Source of the DNA: Candidatus Aerophobetes bacterium Ae_b3a
GTDB taxonomy: Bacteria > Aerophobota > Aerophobia > Aerophobales > AE-B3A
Direction of reading: 5' to 3'
NCBI GenBank assembly: GCA_005223095.1
Contig: NJBQ01000016.1
Location: 1-34,074 of the forward strand
Length of the DNA stretch: 34,074 nucleotides
Shown: piece by piece, positions 1 to 7,665 of the stretch
Layout: every line of letters starts with the position of its first letter
Position numbering within the stretch: the first letter of the stretch is position 1
Translations under genes and position numbers: made by a program
The notes under the pieces: model-generated
The model's database searches: none
Told to the model about the DNA's origin: nothing
The model's input: only the letters and a program-made list of their open reading frames with translations

Positions 1-11
1 CTATTATTCCA

Positions 12-39
12 TTGACTCTAACTTAAGAAGTGGTACTAT
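12..39 (+). promoter_or_regulatory. Sigma70-type promoter for the thermonuclease gene
   Basis: TTGACT (12-17) and TACTAT (34-39) are separated by 16 nt. The same promoter with the same spacing recurs at 26649-26676, and similarity runs from about 7 to 55. This copy lies 69 nt upstream of the chosen start at 108. Confidence 0.6.
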
Positions 40-107
40 TAATGGGGATAGGTCAGGGAGAGGCAAGCAAAGAGAGATTATTTGAAACTAAAGGAGGATT
101 GAACAAA

Positions 108-878
108 ATGGCCAATTTGGCGAAATATTCAGCATTTATCCTTGTTCTATTGTGTGCAGTTCCAATATTAGCCGCACAGGCGGAAACCGTCAGCATCATC
201 CGAGTAATTGACGGTGACACCTGCATCTTAGAGAATGGTGAGCGAGTTCGATATTATGGAATTAATGCTCCTGAGAAGGGAGACCCGCAATTCAACGAGG
301 CTACTCAAGCAAACAACAAACTGGTGGCGGGGAAAAAAGTGCGACTTGAACCTCAAAATCCTTCACGTGATAAAGAGGATCGCCTTCTAGCCTACGTTTT
401 TATAGATGAGATTTTCATTAACGAAGAACTTCTGCGTCTGGGCTGTGCTCATATCCAGCGTCCATTAGCAGCTAAATACAGAGATAGACTCCTCAGGGCT
501 CAGCAGGCCGCGCGAGAAGAAGGCCTAGGAATCTGGGCTAAAGCGGCAGAACAAAGTATAGTTATTGCCGAGGCTCACGCCGATGCCGAAGGGAACGACT
601 GGGACAATCTTTGCGACGAATACATTGTGATTGAAAATAGAGAAGATATATCCATAGACCTCACTGGCTGGATAGTCTATGATGAAGTCCACCGTAGATA
701 CTTGTTCCCCAATTTTATTCTAAAAGCGAAAGAGGCGGTAACACTCAGAACATGTTTGGGAAAAAATAGCCAAAGCGAACTCTTCTGGGGAAGCAGAAGC
801 CCTATATGGAACAATGAGGGTGATACCGTCTTCATAAGAGACAGCCGGGGTCAACTTGTACTGAGTTACATCTACTAA
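108..878 (+). CDS. Secreted thermonuclease (SNase) with C-terminal lamin-tail domain
   Basis: Predicted exported nuclease of 256 aa. I start at ATG 108 because AAGGAGG lies at 91-97; an upstream in-frame ATG at 30 precedes the -10 box. Residues 1-25 form a signal peptide ending AAQA. The SNase fold spans about 27-145, with the hallmark VIDGDT (33-38), the GINAPE segment (51-56) and DRLLAYV (91-97), which carry the aspartates and arginines expected for Ca2+-dependent phosphodiester cleavage. From about residue 160 the chain matches a lamin-tail domain (LTD), an immunoglobulin-like fold often attached to secreted bacterial nucleases and thought to help surface or nucleic-acid attachment. The likely role is extracellular DNA/RNA breakdown. 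The flavin reductase gene follows after 39 nt and may be cotranscribed. Family assignment is firm; the role is inferred. Confidence 0.88.
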   Translation: MANLAKYSAFILVLLCAVPILAAQAETVSIIRVIDGDTCILENGERVRYYGINAPEKGDPQFNEATQANNKLVAGKKVRLEPQNPSRDKEDRLLAYVFIDEIFINEELLRLGCAHIQRPLAAKYRDRLLRAQQAAREEGLGIWAKAAEQSIVIAEAHADAEGNDWDNLCDEYIVIENREDISIDLTGWIVYDEVHRRYLFPNFILKAKEAVTLRTCLGKNSQSELFWGSRSPIWNNEGDTVFIRDSRGQLVLSYIY

Positions 879-917
879 TTACTAAGACCATACCAGACAG
901 TGAAAGGGAGTGAAGAA

Positions 918-1490
918 ATGAAGATTATAGCAGTAAATGGAAGTCCCCGAAAGGGAGGTAATACTGACCTCCTTCTCGATGAGGTATTGGGAATAATCAA
1001 GAGAAACCAAATCGAAACCGAGACCATTTTCCTGAGAGATCACCAGCTTCAGTCCTGTGATGCCTGCGGGTACTGCCGCGAGCATCCGGGCAAGTGCCAT
1101 ATTAAAGACGACTTTCCTCTCATTTTTGAAAAGAGTCTGGCTGCTGAGGGCATAATTCTAGGTACTCCGGTCTATTTCGGCTCAGCCACTCCTCCTATCA
1201 AAGCCTTCATGGATAGAGTCGGTTATGTTGCTCGACACATGGAGAGCTCCTTTGAAAGAAAAATAGGCGCAGCAGTTGTAGTAGCTCGACGGGCAGGCCA
1301 TAATTTCACTCTGGCTCAGCTTTATTTCTTTTTTACCATCTTTGGAATGGTCATTGCTTCCTCTCCGCACTACTGGACCCTCGCCTTTGGCAACCAGAAA
1401 GGCCAGGTAACCAGCGACGAAGAGGGAATTATAACTATGCGAAAACTGGCCGAAAATATAGTCTGGCTGGCCAAGAAGTTACATTCTTGA
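918..1490 (+). CDS. NADPH-dependent FMN reductase / iron-sulfur flavoprotein-like
   Basis: A 190-aa flavodoxin-like protein. Start ATG 918 has AAAGGGAG eight bases upstream; an in-frame ATG at 900 lacks a site. The N-terminus IIAVNGSPRKGGNT (3-16) is the FMN phosphate-binding loop of the NADPH-dependent FMN reductase family, and GTPVYFGSATPPIKAFMDR is the second flavin loop. Cysteines 47, 50, 53 and 60 make a compact C-x2-C-x2-C-x6-C motif, as in archaeal Isf proteins that bind a [4Fe-4S] cluster, so it may be an iron-sulfur flavoprotein moving single electrons. Cytosolic. It ends 11 bp from the convergent GPP34 gene with no clear terminator between them. Family is confident; the cluster is inferred from the cysteines. 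Confidence 0.85.
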   Translation: MKIIAVNGSPRKGGNTDLLLDEVLGIIKRNQIETETIFLRDHQLQSCDACGYCREHPGKCHIKDDFPLIFEKSLAAEGIILGTPVYFGSATPPIKAFMDRVGYVARHMESSFERKIGAAVVVARRAGHNFTLAQLYFFFTIFGMVIASSPHYWTLAFGNQKGQVTSDEEGIITMRKLAENIVWLAKKLHS

Positions 1491-1501
1491 GACGGCCTCC
1501 C

Positions 1502-2149
1502 TTAAAATCCTGGATACACACCCGCACTAGCCATCGCTCGCGTAACTGACTCAATAATTCCGGAAAGGGTTTGACCTATGAGGTCCATTCTTGCAATTTG
1601 TTCCAGCCTTCCCTTGACGGCATCTATTTCCTTATGGCTAAAGATTTCATCAACCAGGTAGCAGCCCTTAATCAAGCTTATCAAAACCACATCGCGGGAA
1701 TCAGGAATCGAATCGCTGAGAATTACCTCACGGATACGAGTTTTTACCTCTTTTTCTTCTTTGTCGTCCCTTACAGGATAACGTCTGCGCGCAAAAACCC
1801 ATAAAATTTTCTGTTCTTCCCTTTTCAAGATACCTTTCTGTATGAGTCTATCTAACAGCCTTTCTTTGATAGTGTTACTATTTTGACTCAGATGAACAAG
1901 CCAATATGCTGTAGTTCTCGTCCTATTTGACTGTGCAATCTGAGTCAAAACGTCATCAAGGATGTCGTCTCCTGTTGGCGATGTGTCAACAATCATAAGA
2001 TTTTCCAGATCAGTATCGATTTTATTCACCAGAGCAAGGTCCATAAGTAATGCTCCTACCAAGCCATATTTGATAGAAGTCTTATCGACAATAGTGCCCT
2101 TTTCGTCATCCAATGCTAATAACAGTAATTCCTCCGCAAAACTAAGCAT
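1502..2149 (-). CDS. GPP34 (GOLPH3/Vps74) family protein
   Basis: A 215-aa protein matching bacterial GPP34 proteins along its length. It begins LSFAEELLLLALDDEKGT, the typical GPP34 opening, followed by an Ala/Gly-rich helix YGLVGALLMDLAL and the segment near residues 55-67 preceding VLTQIA. In eukaryotes GOLPH3/Vps74 binds phosphatidylinositol-4-phosphate and retains Golgi enzymes; the role of bacterial members is unknown, with membrane association expected. The start is supported on the minus strand by AAAGGAGGG ending about 6 nt before the ATG. A weak promoter (TTGCAT at 2208-2203, TAATAT at 2185-2180, 17-nt spacer) lies upstream. It stands alone, convergent to the flavin reductase gene. 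Confidence 0.85.
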   Translation of the reverse strand: MLSFAEELLLLALDDEKGTIVDKTSIKYGLVGALLMDLALVNKIDTDLENLMIVDTSPTGDDILDDVLTQIAQSNRTRTTAYWLVHLSQNSNTIKERLLDRLIQKGILKREEQKILWVFARRRYPVRDDKEEKEVKTRIREVILSDSIPDSRDVVLISLIKGCYLVDEIFSHKEIDAVKGRLEQIARMDLIGQTLSGIIESVTRAMASAGVYPGF

Positions 2150-2195
2150 CGTACCCTCCTTTACCTCTAATCCTCTCCTATATTACCGCACTTGT

Positions 2196-2375
2196 TTCAT
2201 AAATGCAAGTCGCAGCACCGATGCTCTTACCATCAGTACCGGTCTTGCCTTCGGGTTTGTCTTCTATGTATTGATTAAGATTATGCTAAGAAAATACGGT
2301 GAGATTGCTCCGGTACTCTGGGTAATCTTTGCTCTTTCCGTCCTTCATCTGCTACTTCATACACTACAGATTTGA
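2196..2375 (+). other. Open hydrophobic frame without a start, possible membrane-gene remnant
   Basis: This frame reads as two hydrophobic stretches (GLAFGFVFYVLIKIML and VLWVIFALSVLHLLLH) joined by a short polar link and ending at TGA 2373-2375. No ATG, GTG or TTG with a ribosome site opens it, and it overlaps the putative promoter of the minus-strand GPP34 gene. It may be the 3' end of a lost gene or chance. Confidence 0.2.
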
Positions 2376-2409
2376 GTCCGCCTTTCTCAAATAGTCTTTA
2401 CTTTTCCAA

Positions 2410-2438
2410 TTGACAGAACCCATAGAAATACTTATACT
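2410..2438 (+). promoter_or_regulatory. Strong sigma70 promoter for the membrane-protein operon
   Basis: TTGACA (2410-2415), 17-nt spacer, TATACT (2433-2438). It precedes a leader of about 70 nt leading to the 2TM protein at 2516. Confidence 0.7.
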
Positions 2439-2452
2439 ACGCATACATAACG

Positions 2453-2476
2453 TGAGGTCATCCATATGGGGAGGTA
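2453..2476 (+). repeat. Conserved leader element with a three-codon reading frame (copy 1)
   Basis: TGAGGTCATCCATATG followed by GGGAGGTA matches 8728-8751 at 22 of 24 bases. In both copies GAGG is spaced 8 nt before an ATG that reads Met-x-Arg-stop (ATG 2466, AGG 2472, TAA 2475 here). Confidence 0.5.
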
Positions 2477-2507
2477 AGCGAAAAGAGAGACTATTCGAGA
2501 TAGGAGG
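2473..2507 (+). repeat. Leader repeat shared with 62-97
   Basis: GGTAAGCGAAAAGAGAGACT and the following bases up to AGGAGG match 62-97 upstream of the thermonuclease gene apart from about six substitutions or small gaps. Both copies end in the ribosome binding site of the next gene. Confidence 0.45.
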
Positions 2508-2515
2508 TAGCAAAG

Positions 2516-2794
2516 ATGAAAGAAAACATAACTGAAGAGGAAAACCTGCGAAAGGTTGCTCGGGAGCGAGTTGAGTTTAAACGCCATTTAGTGGTCTATA
2601 TAGTGATTATCGGCTTTCTGGGTCTGATAAACCTTTTTACTTCAAGGCACTTTCCCTGGTTTCTCTTTCCTGCCGGAGGATGGGGCATTGGACTCATATT
2701 CCATTTTCTGGCTGCCTATGGACCCTTGGGTGGAACAATGAGTGTGGAAAAAGAATACCAGAAACTGAAAAAGAAGCAAGAACGGCATCGTTGA
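2516..2794 (+). CDS. 2TM-domain membrane protein
   Basis: A 92-aa protein of the bacterial 2TM domain type. A charged N-terminal helix (EEENLRKVARERVEFKRHL) runs into two membrane segments at about residues 24-41 and 47-68, joined by a short loop SRHFPWFLFPAGGWGIGL that carries the family's aromatic-rich motif before the second helix and the histidine near its end. The C-terminus is a basic tail (KKKQERHR). TAGGAGGT lies just upstream of the ATG. The function of this family is not established; some members are fused to sensor kinases. It heads a run of three membrane-protein genes transcribed from 2410-2438, with a 37-nt gap to the next gene. Confidence 0.78.
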   Translation: MKENITEEENLRKVARERVEFKRHLVVYIVIIGFLGLINLFTSRHFPWFLFPAGGWGIGLIFHFLAAYGPLGGTMSVEKEYQKLKKKQERHR

Positions 2795-2831
2795 TCACAG
2801 GCCGGAATTACTCTAACAACGGAGGAAGGCT

Positions 2832-3164
2832 ATGGCAAAGACATCTCTAGACTTGGATGAGAATATGGCAGGGCTGCTTTGCTACATTGGGGGTTGGATC
2901 ACAGGTATCGTGTTCCTGGTATTGGAAAAGGAGAACAAGTTCGTCCGTTTCCATGCCCTCCAATCCCTGCTCACATTCTTACCGCTGTCGGTCTTGGCCT
3001 GGCTTCTAGGATGGATTCCCCTCGTCGGATGGGCACTTGCCGGCTTGGTGTGGATACTAGCACTAATACTCTGGTTCATTCTGATGTTCAAGGCCTATAG
3101 AGGAGAAAAATACAAGCTCCCTCTTGTGGGACATATCGCTGAAAAAGAAATAGGAAGGTCCTAG
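2832..3164 (+). CDS. DUF4870-like small membrane protein
   Basis: A 110-aa protein with three hydrophobic segments. The start matches the pattern LDENMAGLLCYIGGWITGIV, then LEKENKFVRFHALQSLL, which is the signature of the DUF4870/Tic20-like group of small bacterial and archaeal membrane proteins: one helix, a charged EKENKFVRFHA loop, two more helices and a short AYRGEKYKLP tail. CGGAGGAAG precedes the ATG. The family has no established activity. It probably belongs to the transcript begun at 2410; the next gene follows after 89 nt with its own ribosome site. Confidence 0.78.
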   Translation: MAKTSLDLDENMAGLLCYIGGWITGIVFLVLEKENKFVRFHALQSLLTFLPLSVLAWLLGWIPLVGWALAGLVWILALILWFILMFKAYRGEKYKLPLVGHIAEKEIGRS

Positions 3165-3253
3165 GAGGTAATGTAAAAGTCCAGAAATTGCGCTCATATT
3201 CCCTTTAAAGCATTTGTAAGTCAAGATTGTGGAATCTTGAAGAGGAGGAACTG

Positions 3254-4114
3254 ATGCCTGAAGGAGAAAATAATACAAAAAAAAGTGCTGCTGAGAACTT
3301 TGGCGAAATGGTGCGTGAATTTGGCAATGCTTTGGCTGAGATATTTAAAAATCCTAAGGTACGAGAGAAAGCTCAAGAATTTGCTCAGAGCACTGGAGAA
3401 GCAGTACAAACTTTCACCAATGAATTCAAAGAAGAAGAGGTCAAACAGAAACTCAAGCAGGCCGGAGAAGCAGCAAAAGAGTTTGGGGAAAAAGCAGCAA
3501 AGGAGTTTGGAGATAGCAAAGAGGAGTGCTCTCAGAAAAACGACAAGAGCTCTCGGAAAAGTGACTTTGAGGTGGGGATAGAGAAAGCAGTTCACTGGGG
3601 AGAACATATAGCAGCTAGAAAAGATAACCATTCTAAAAGTACCCGTGTCCAAAGATTGGTTTCCTACAATGTGGCTATCGTTTGGAGCTTCATCCTTTTG
3701 ATCTTCTTCAATTTCTTTCGTGAGTACATCGCTTACTATCACTACGAGATAGCAGAAGGAGTGGGTCAATGGATTAGAGAGCCCTTGCTTAGTACAGAAT
3801 TTGTTGCTGTCTTACCGATTCTTAATATCGCCCTGATTTTATCAATACTTGGCAACGGAATTTTAATTGTCTTGGATAGATATCTTCTAAAGCAAGGAGT
3901 TTCTATTGTCCTGCATGTTTTTAGCCTGGCGGTCATATTGAGTTTTCTCAGAGTGTTTCCCTTTAATTTTGACCTTGTGCCTTTTCCCAATGCCGCCCAG
4001 ATTTTGAGGATAATACTCACCATAGTCTTCATTATCGCTGCCATTGGTTTAGTGGTAGGAATCATAGTGAAAATTGTGCGAATCGTAATTACTACTATAA
4101 GGCTAGAGACGTGA
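3254..4114 (+). CDS. Uncharacterised protein: amphipathic helical N-terminus plus four membrane helices
   Basis: I start at ATG 3254 (286 aa) because AGAGGAGGAA directly precedes it; an in-frame ATG at 3227 has no such site. Residues 1-130 are hydrophilic, rich in Ala, Glu and Lys, with repeated blocks of the type AGEAAKEFGEKAAKEFGD resembling phasin-like or LEA-like amphipathic helices. Residues ~137-155, 186-207, 217-235 and 250-276 are membrane helices. I do not recognise the family. A long soluble helix before a membrane domain suggests a scaffold or stress-linked envelope protein, but that is a guess. It ends the small membrane-protein cluster; a short inverted repeat ACAGTAC/GTACTGT (4123-4139) follows without a U tract. 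Confidence 0.7.
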   Translation: MPEGENNTKKSAAENFGEMVREFGNALAEIFKNPKVREKAQEFAQSTGEAVQTFTNEFKEEEVKQKLKQAGEAAKEFGEKAAKEFGDSKEECSQKNDKSSRKSDFEVGIEKAVHWGEHIAARKDNHSKSTRVQRLVSYNVAIVWSFILLIFFNFFREYIAYYHYEIAEGVGQWIREPLLSTEFVAVLPILNIALILSILGNGILIVLDRYLLKQGVSIVLHVFSLAVILSFLRVFPFNFDLVPFPNAAQILRIILTIVFIIAAIGLVVGIIVKIVRIVITTIRLET

Positions 4115-4259
4115 CCCCAAGTACAGTACGACGTACTGTGGCTGCTCCAATGATCGTTTATTATGTCCGGACCGGGCGTTAGAAAGGGCTAGCAAAGACC
4201 TTTCCCAATTCCTGCCGTGGATGTAGCCCAATTGTGTGCTATTTGAGCTCAATCCCCTG

Positions 4260-4287
4260 TTGACATTTTCTCCTAATTTGCTATGCT
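4260..4287 (+). promoter_or_regulatory. Promoter of the first sugar-importer operon
   Basis: TTGACA (4260-4265), 16-nt spacer, TATGCT (4282-4287) with an extended -10 TGC (4279-4281). It sits in the 314-nt gap between 4115 and 4428, which otherwise holds only small inverted repeats and the short leader frame at 4389. Confidence 0.6.
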
Positions 4288-4388
4288 TTCCTATTATTCA
4301 GTATCCACTTGTTACTACCTCTCTATCTTTTTTTCAACAATGTGATGATTCTTAGTAGTGAGAATAAATAGGTCTAGAAAGGAGGTGA

Positions 4389-4427
4389 ATGGGAAGTTTG
4401 GTCAAACACATTAACAAAGGAGAATAA
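4389..4427 (+). other. Short leader reading frame before the binding-protein gene
   Basis: ATG directly after AAAGGAGGTGA encodes MGSLVKHINKGE and stops one base before the start codon of the binding protein. Comparable short frames precede the other two binding-protein genes (10833/10860 and 17349). The spacing to GGAGG (3 nt) is shorter than usual, so translation is uncertain. Confidence 0.3.
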
Positions 4428-4428
4428 G

Positions 4429-5397
4429 ATGAAGAGAATCGTGATTGGTTTATTGTGCGTCTGCTTGTTATTATCTTTTGTGGCAGGCGTCAGCGCTAAA
4501 AAACTGAAATTTGCCTTTATGCCAGGTATTGCAGATCCTTTCTACTTCACTATGGAGAAAGGAGCTCAAGCAATGGCAGACAAATTGGGGGTTGAGTTAA
4601 TCGTAGGAGAGTTCCCTAAGGCTTGGGGGCCAGAATATCAGGTACCTATTCTGAAAGCCCTTGTTGCTCGTGGCGATATTGACTTGCTCTTCACTGCTCC
4701 TACATCGACAGAAGCTCTGATTCCTGTACTGAAAGAGATCTATGATAGCGGAATTCCCGTTATCACTGTTGATACTTACCTTAAAGACGGTGACTACTCT
4801 AAACCTAGTAATTACAGTTTCCCCTTGTCCTACATCGGTACCGACAATTTCCTGGGAGGTCAAGTGGTTGCCGGCGCTATGGCTGTCTTGCTGGGAGGAA
4901 AAGGAAAGGTATTCCTGGAGAACACCAATCCGGATGTCTCCAGTGTCATGGGCCGAGAAAATGGATTCAGGGCAGGAATAGAGATATTCCCCGAAATGGA
5001 GTTAGTAGGGGTAGAATACTGTTTAGATTTGCAGGAGACAGCCGCAGCTCAGGTCAGTGCAGCTCTACAAAAGGACCCTGATATTGCTGGAGTCTTCGGA
5101 GTGAATGTATTCAGCGCTCAAGGGGCATATCAAGCTATAGCCAGCGCCGGATTGGTAGGAGCAGTAAAAATCGCCACCTGGGATGCTACTCAGACACTTA
5201 TTGAAGCCTTGCGAAAAGGTGAGATAGACCTTATCTTAGCCCAGATGCCAGCGGAAATGGGCGCCTTGTGCGTAGAGTGGGGATATAAGCATCTCACCGA
5301 AGGTGCAGAGGTACCCAAGAAGATTATCCCGGGATTCTTTGTCTTCACCAAGGACAACGTCAACGATGCGGATGCACAACAGTACATTTACAAATAA
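4429..5397 (+). CDS. Sugar ABC importer, periplasmic binding protein (RbsB/Peripla_BP_4 type)
   Basis: A 322-aa exported protein. Residues 1-22 are a signal peptide ending GVSA before KKLKFAFMPG, with no lipobox. The mature part has the two-lobed type I layout: the N-lobe begins KLKFAFMPGIADPFYFTMEKGAQ, IPVITVDT marks the hinge strand, and the returning segments SYIGTDNFLGGQVVAGAM and GENGFRAGIE-type motifs follow. This is the pentose/hexose binding family that feeds RbsC/FrcC permeases. AAAGGAGAA lies before the start. Two permeases and an ATPase follow, with an 11-bp hairpin directly after this gene that probably raises its expression over the membrane parts. The sugar cannot be told from sequence. 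Confidence 0.88.
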   Translation: MKRIVIGLLCVCLLLSFVAGVSAKKLKFAFMPGIADPFYFTMEKGAQAMADKLGVELIVGEFPKAWGPEYQVPILKALVARGDIDLLFTAPTSTEALIPVLKEIYDSGIPVITVDTYLKDGDYSKPSNYSFPLSYIGTDNFLGGQVVAGAMAVLLGGKGKVFLENTNPDVSSVMGRENGFRAGIEIFPEMELVGVEYCLDLQETAAAQVSAALQKDPDIAGVFGVNVFSAQGAYQAIASAGLVGAVKIATWDATQTLIEALRKGEIDLILAQMPAEMGALCVEWGYKHLTEGAEVPKKIIPGFFVFTKDNVNDADAQQYIYK

Positions 5398-5441
5398 AGG
5401 GAGATGAGAAAGCAAGAGGTGGAACTAGGATTGCATGAAAT

Positions 5442-5478
5442 GGAGACGACACAGAGCTTTGCGGTTCGTGTCGTCTCC
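5442..5478 (+). terminator. Intercistronic hairpin after the binding-protein gene
   Basis: GGAGACGACAC (5442-5452) pairs exactly with GTGTCGTCTCC (5468-5478) around a 15-nt loop; only TTTC follows, so it is a partial terminator or an mRNA-stabilising stem. Equivalent stems follow the other two binding-protein genes. Confidence 0.65.
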
Positions 5479-5525
5479 TTTCACTGAACAGGCTTTACAC
5501 GAGAACAACAGATAATCCTTCTGCT

Positions 5526-6593
5526 ATGCACAAGAAAAGAGACAGAAAAATACTCAGCCATGTTGCCAGGAACTGGGCCCTGCTTTTCCTGATATGCCTG
5601 CTCATCCTCTTCAGTATCCTGGGGAAAAATTTCTTTGGTCTCAGGAATTTTTCCAATATTGTCCTGGCTGCTACCACTCTCCTATTATTGGCAACGGGTG
5701 AGACTTTTGTCATCATCAGCGGGGGTATTGACCTATCCATCGGTTTCGTAATGGGATTTGTTTGCGTTGTCTCCGCTGTAGTAATGAGAGATTTACATGC
5801 TGCTGGTCTCCCCCAGGTTATCAGCATTACCACCGGATGTTCGGTGGGAATACTTCTAGGACTCATTCCAGGACTTATCAACGGGATTCTTATAGCCAAG
5901 CTGAGGGTTCCGCCTTTTATTGCCACTCTGGGGATGTGGGGCATAGCCAACGGTCTGGCCTGGAGATTTTCCGAGGGTTTTCCCATAGCTTTTCTGCCGC
6001 CCAGGGTAAGGGACATTGGCATGGCCTATATTGCCTATTTCTCGCCAAAAACGGGACTTAGCTTTTTCTCCAGACCTGTCCTAACCGAACGAGCTGACAT
6101 TTGGAACCTGATGAAGATCATCCCGATTCCTGTTCTTGTTATAGCTATCCTTCTAGTGATATTTGCTTTTGTCCTTGCCAAGACAAAATTTGGTCAGCAT
6201 ACCTACGCCATAGGGGGTAGTGTGGATGCGGCTGAACGGGCTGGCATCAACGTTTCCCGCCATTTGATTAAAACCTATACAATATCAGCTTTTTTTGCAT
6301 CTTGTGCCGGAGCACTGCTGGTATTTAAGATTAACATGGGAGTTCACACCCAATATACCTCAAGTTATGAGCTCTTTGCTATTGCCGCAGTCGTTATTGG
6401 CGGAGCGAGTCTAATGGGAGGAAAAGGAAATATTTGGGGTACGATCATCGGAGTGCTGCTTATTGGCACTCTGAATAACGGTCTGATGCTTATGGGTTTA
6501 CCAATTTTTTATCGATACATAGCCGTAGGATGCATCCTCATTGTGGCTGTGCTTATTGATCAATTCTTCCCAGAGCTAGTGTATAAGGAATGA
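5526..6593 (+). CDS. Sugar ABC importer permease, RbsC/FrcC type (permease 1 of 2)
   Basis: A 355-aa inner-membrane permease of the ribose/xylose class with about ten hydrophobic segments. Family motifs are visible: SGGIDLSIG near the N-terminal third, LRVPPFIATLGMWGIANG, the cytoplasmic coupling region FGQHTYAIGGSVDAAERAGIN, and the glycine-rich GGASLMGGKGNIWGTIIG. No clear ribosome site precedes ATG 5526, unlike its neighbours; translation may be low, in keeping with the hairpin upstream. Its stop overlaps the next permease start (ATGA at 6590-6593), so the two are translationally coupled. A second, different permease in the same operon suggests a heterodimeric pore. Confidence 0.9.
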   Translation: MHKKRDRKILSHVARNWALLFLICLLILFSILGKNFFGLRNFSNIVLAATTLLLLATGETFVIISGGIDLSIGFVMGFVCVVSAVVMRDLHAAGLPQVISITTGCSVGILLGLIPGLINGILIAKLRVPPFIATLGMWGIANGLAWRFSEGFPIAFLPPRVRDIGMAYIAYFSPKTGLSFFSRPVLTERADIWNLMKIIPIPVLVIAILLVIFAFVLAKTKFGQHTYAIGGSVDAAERAGINVSRHLIKTYTISAFFASCAGALLVFKINMGVHTQYTSSYELFAIAAVVIGGASLMGGKGNIWGTIIGVLLIGTLNNGLMLMGLPIFYRYIAVGCILIVAVLIDQFFPELVYKE

Positions 6594-7660
6594 TGGACAA
6601 AGCGGATTTTAGAGAAATATTGGTCATTCTGGTAAAGAGATGGATCCTGATCTTTCTTGCCATTGAATTGGTTTTCTTTGCTGTTTTTGGAACCAACTAT
6701 CTAAGCCTGAGAAATCTGCAGAATATTCTGCTCACTTCCACTGTTGTGCTCCTGCTGGCAACCGGTCAGACTTTTGTCATTATCACTGGAGGAATTGACC
6801 TGTCAGTTGGTTTTATGGTGGGATTCAGCGGGGTCATTTGCGCCAAAGTAATGGTAAGCTTACAGGCAGCCGGAATTTCCCAATCTGTGGCTGTCTCCTC
6901 TGGCATCGCCGTCGCTCTGATCCTGGGTTTGCTTCCTGGACTAATCAATGGATTACTGGTAGCCAGACTGCGAGTGCCTCCTTTCATTGCCACTTTTGGA
7001 ATGTATGGAATTGCCTACGGCTTTGCCGAGATAATCTCTAATAATGTTCCCATACACAATTTACCCACATTGGTATCTTCCATAGGACACGGATATCTTA
7101 TCTATTGGCTCCCCGAAAAAGCCTTTACCTTTTTCAAAATACCAGAGAATCTTACCAGGCTTGAGCTACAGAATCTGGTGCCTATTGTCCCCAATGTTAC
7201 CGTTATCGCATTTATTTTTGTTGCTATATTTGCTTTTATTCTGGCCAAAACTCGCTTTGGTCAGCATACCTACGCCATAGGGGGTAGTGTGGATGCGGCT
7301 GAACGAGCTGGCATCAATGTTAAGAGACATCTAATAAAAGTCTATATGATCTCCTCTTTCTTCGCTTCCTTGGCTGGAGTATGCTACGTTCTAATGTTTA
7401 TCACAGGCAGAGCGCCTGCTGGAAGCGCACGTCTTCTAGATGCGGTTGTAGCAGTGGTTATCGGCGGAGCCAGTCTCTACGGCGGGACCGGAAGTATAGG
7501 GGGGACAATCATCGGGGTATTGATTATCGGAGTCTTGCAGATAGGTTTGGTCAATCTCGGGGTACCAACCTACAATCTTTACATAGCTGTTGGTTGCATC
7601 CTCATTCTTGCTGTGCTTGTTGATCAGTTTCTTCCCAAATTAGTTCACGGAAAGGATTAG
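6590..7660 (+). CDS. Sugar ABC importer permease, RbsC/FrcC type (permease 2 of 2)
   Basis: A 356-aa paralogue of the preceding permease. It carries TGGIDLSVG, LRVPPFIATFGMYGIAYG, FGQHTYAIGGSVDAAERAGIN and GGASLYGGTGSIGGTIIG. The start overlaps the upstream stop (ATGA). The proteins differ throughout the membrane helices, yet DNA 7256-7321 is identical to 6189-6254 at 64 of 66 bases; this region encodes the cytoplasmic loop expected to touch the ATPase. Differences in helices next to an identical loop are what two pore subunits sitting on the same ATPase homodimer would need. The ATPase gene starts 5 nt after this stop. Confidence 0.9.
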   Translation: MMDKADFREILVILVKRWILIFLAIELVFFAVFGTNYLSLRNLQNILLTSTVVLLLATGQTFVIITGGIDLSVGFMVGFSGVICAKVMVSLQAAGISQSVAVSSGIAVALILGLLPGLINGLLVARLRVPPFIATFGMYGIAYGFAEIISNNVPIHNLPTLVSSIGHGYLIYWLPEKAFTFFKIPENLTRLELQNLVPIVPNVTVIAFIFVAIFAFILAKTRFGQHTYAIGGSVDAAERAGINVKRHLIKVYMISSFFASLAGVCYVLMFITGRAPAGSARLLDAVVAVVIGGASLYGGTGSIGGTIIGVLIIGVLQIGLVNLGVPTYNLYIAVGCILILAVLVDQFLPKLVHGKD

Positions 7661-7665
7661 GCAAA

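Noticed and set aside
2410-2515. Riboswitch in the leader before the 2TM gene
   Set aside because: No recognised aptamer consensus; only short repeated modules.
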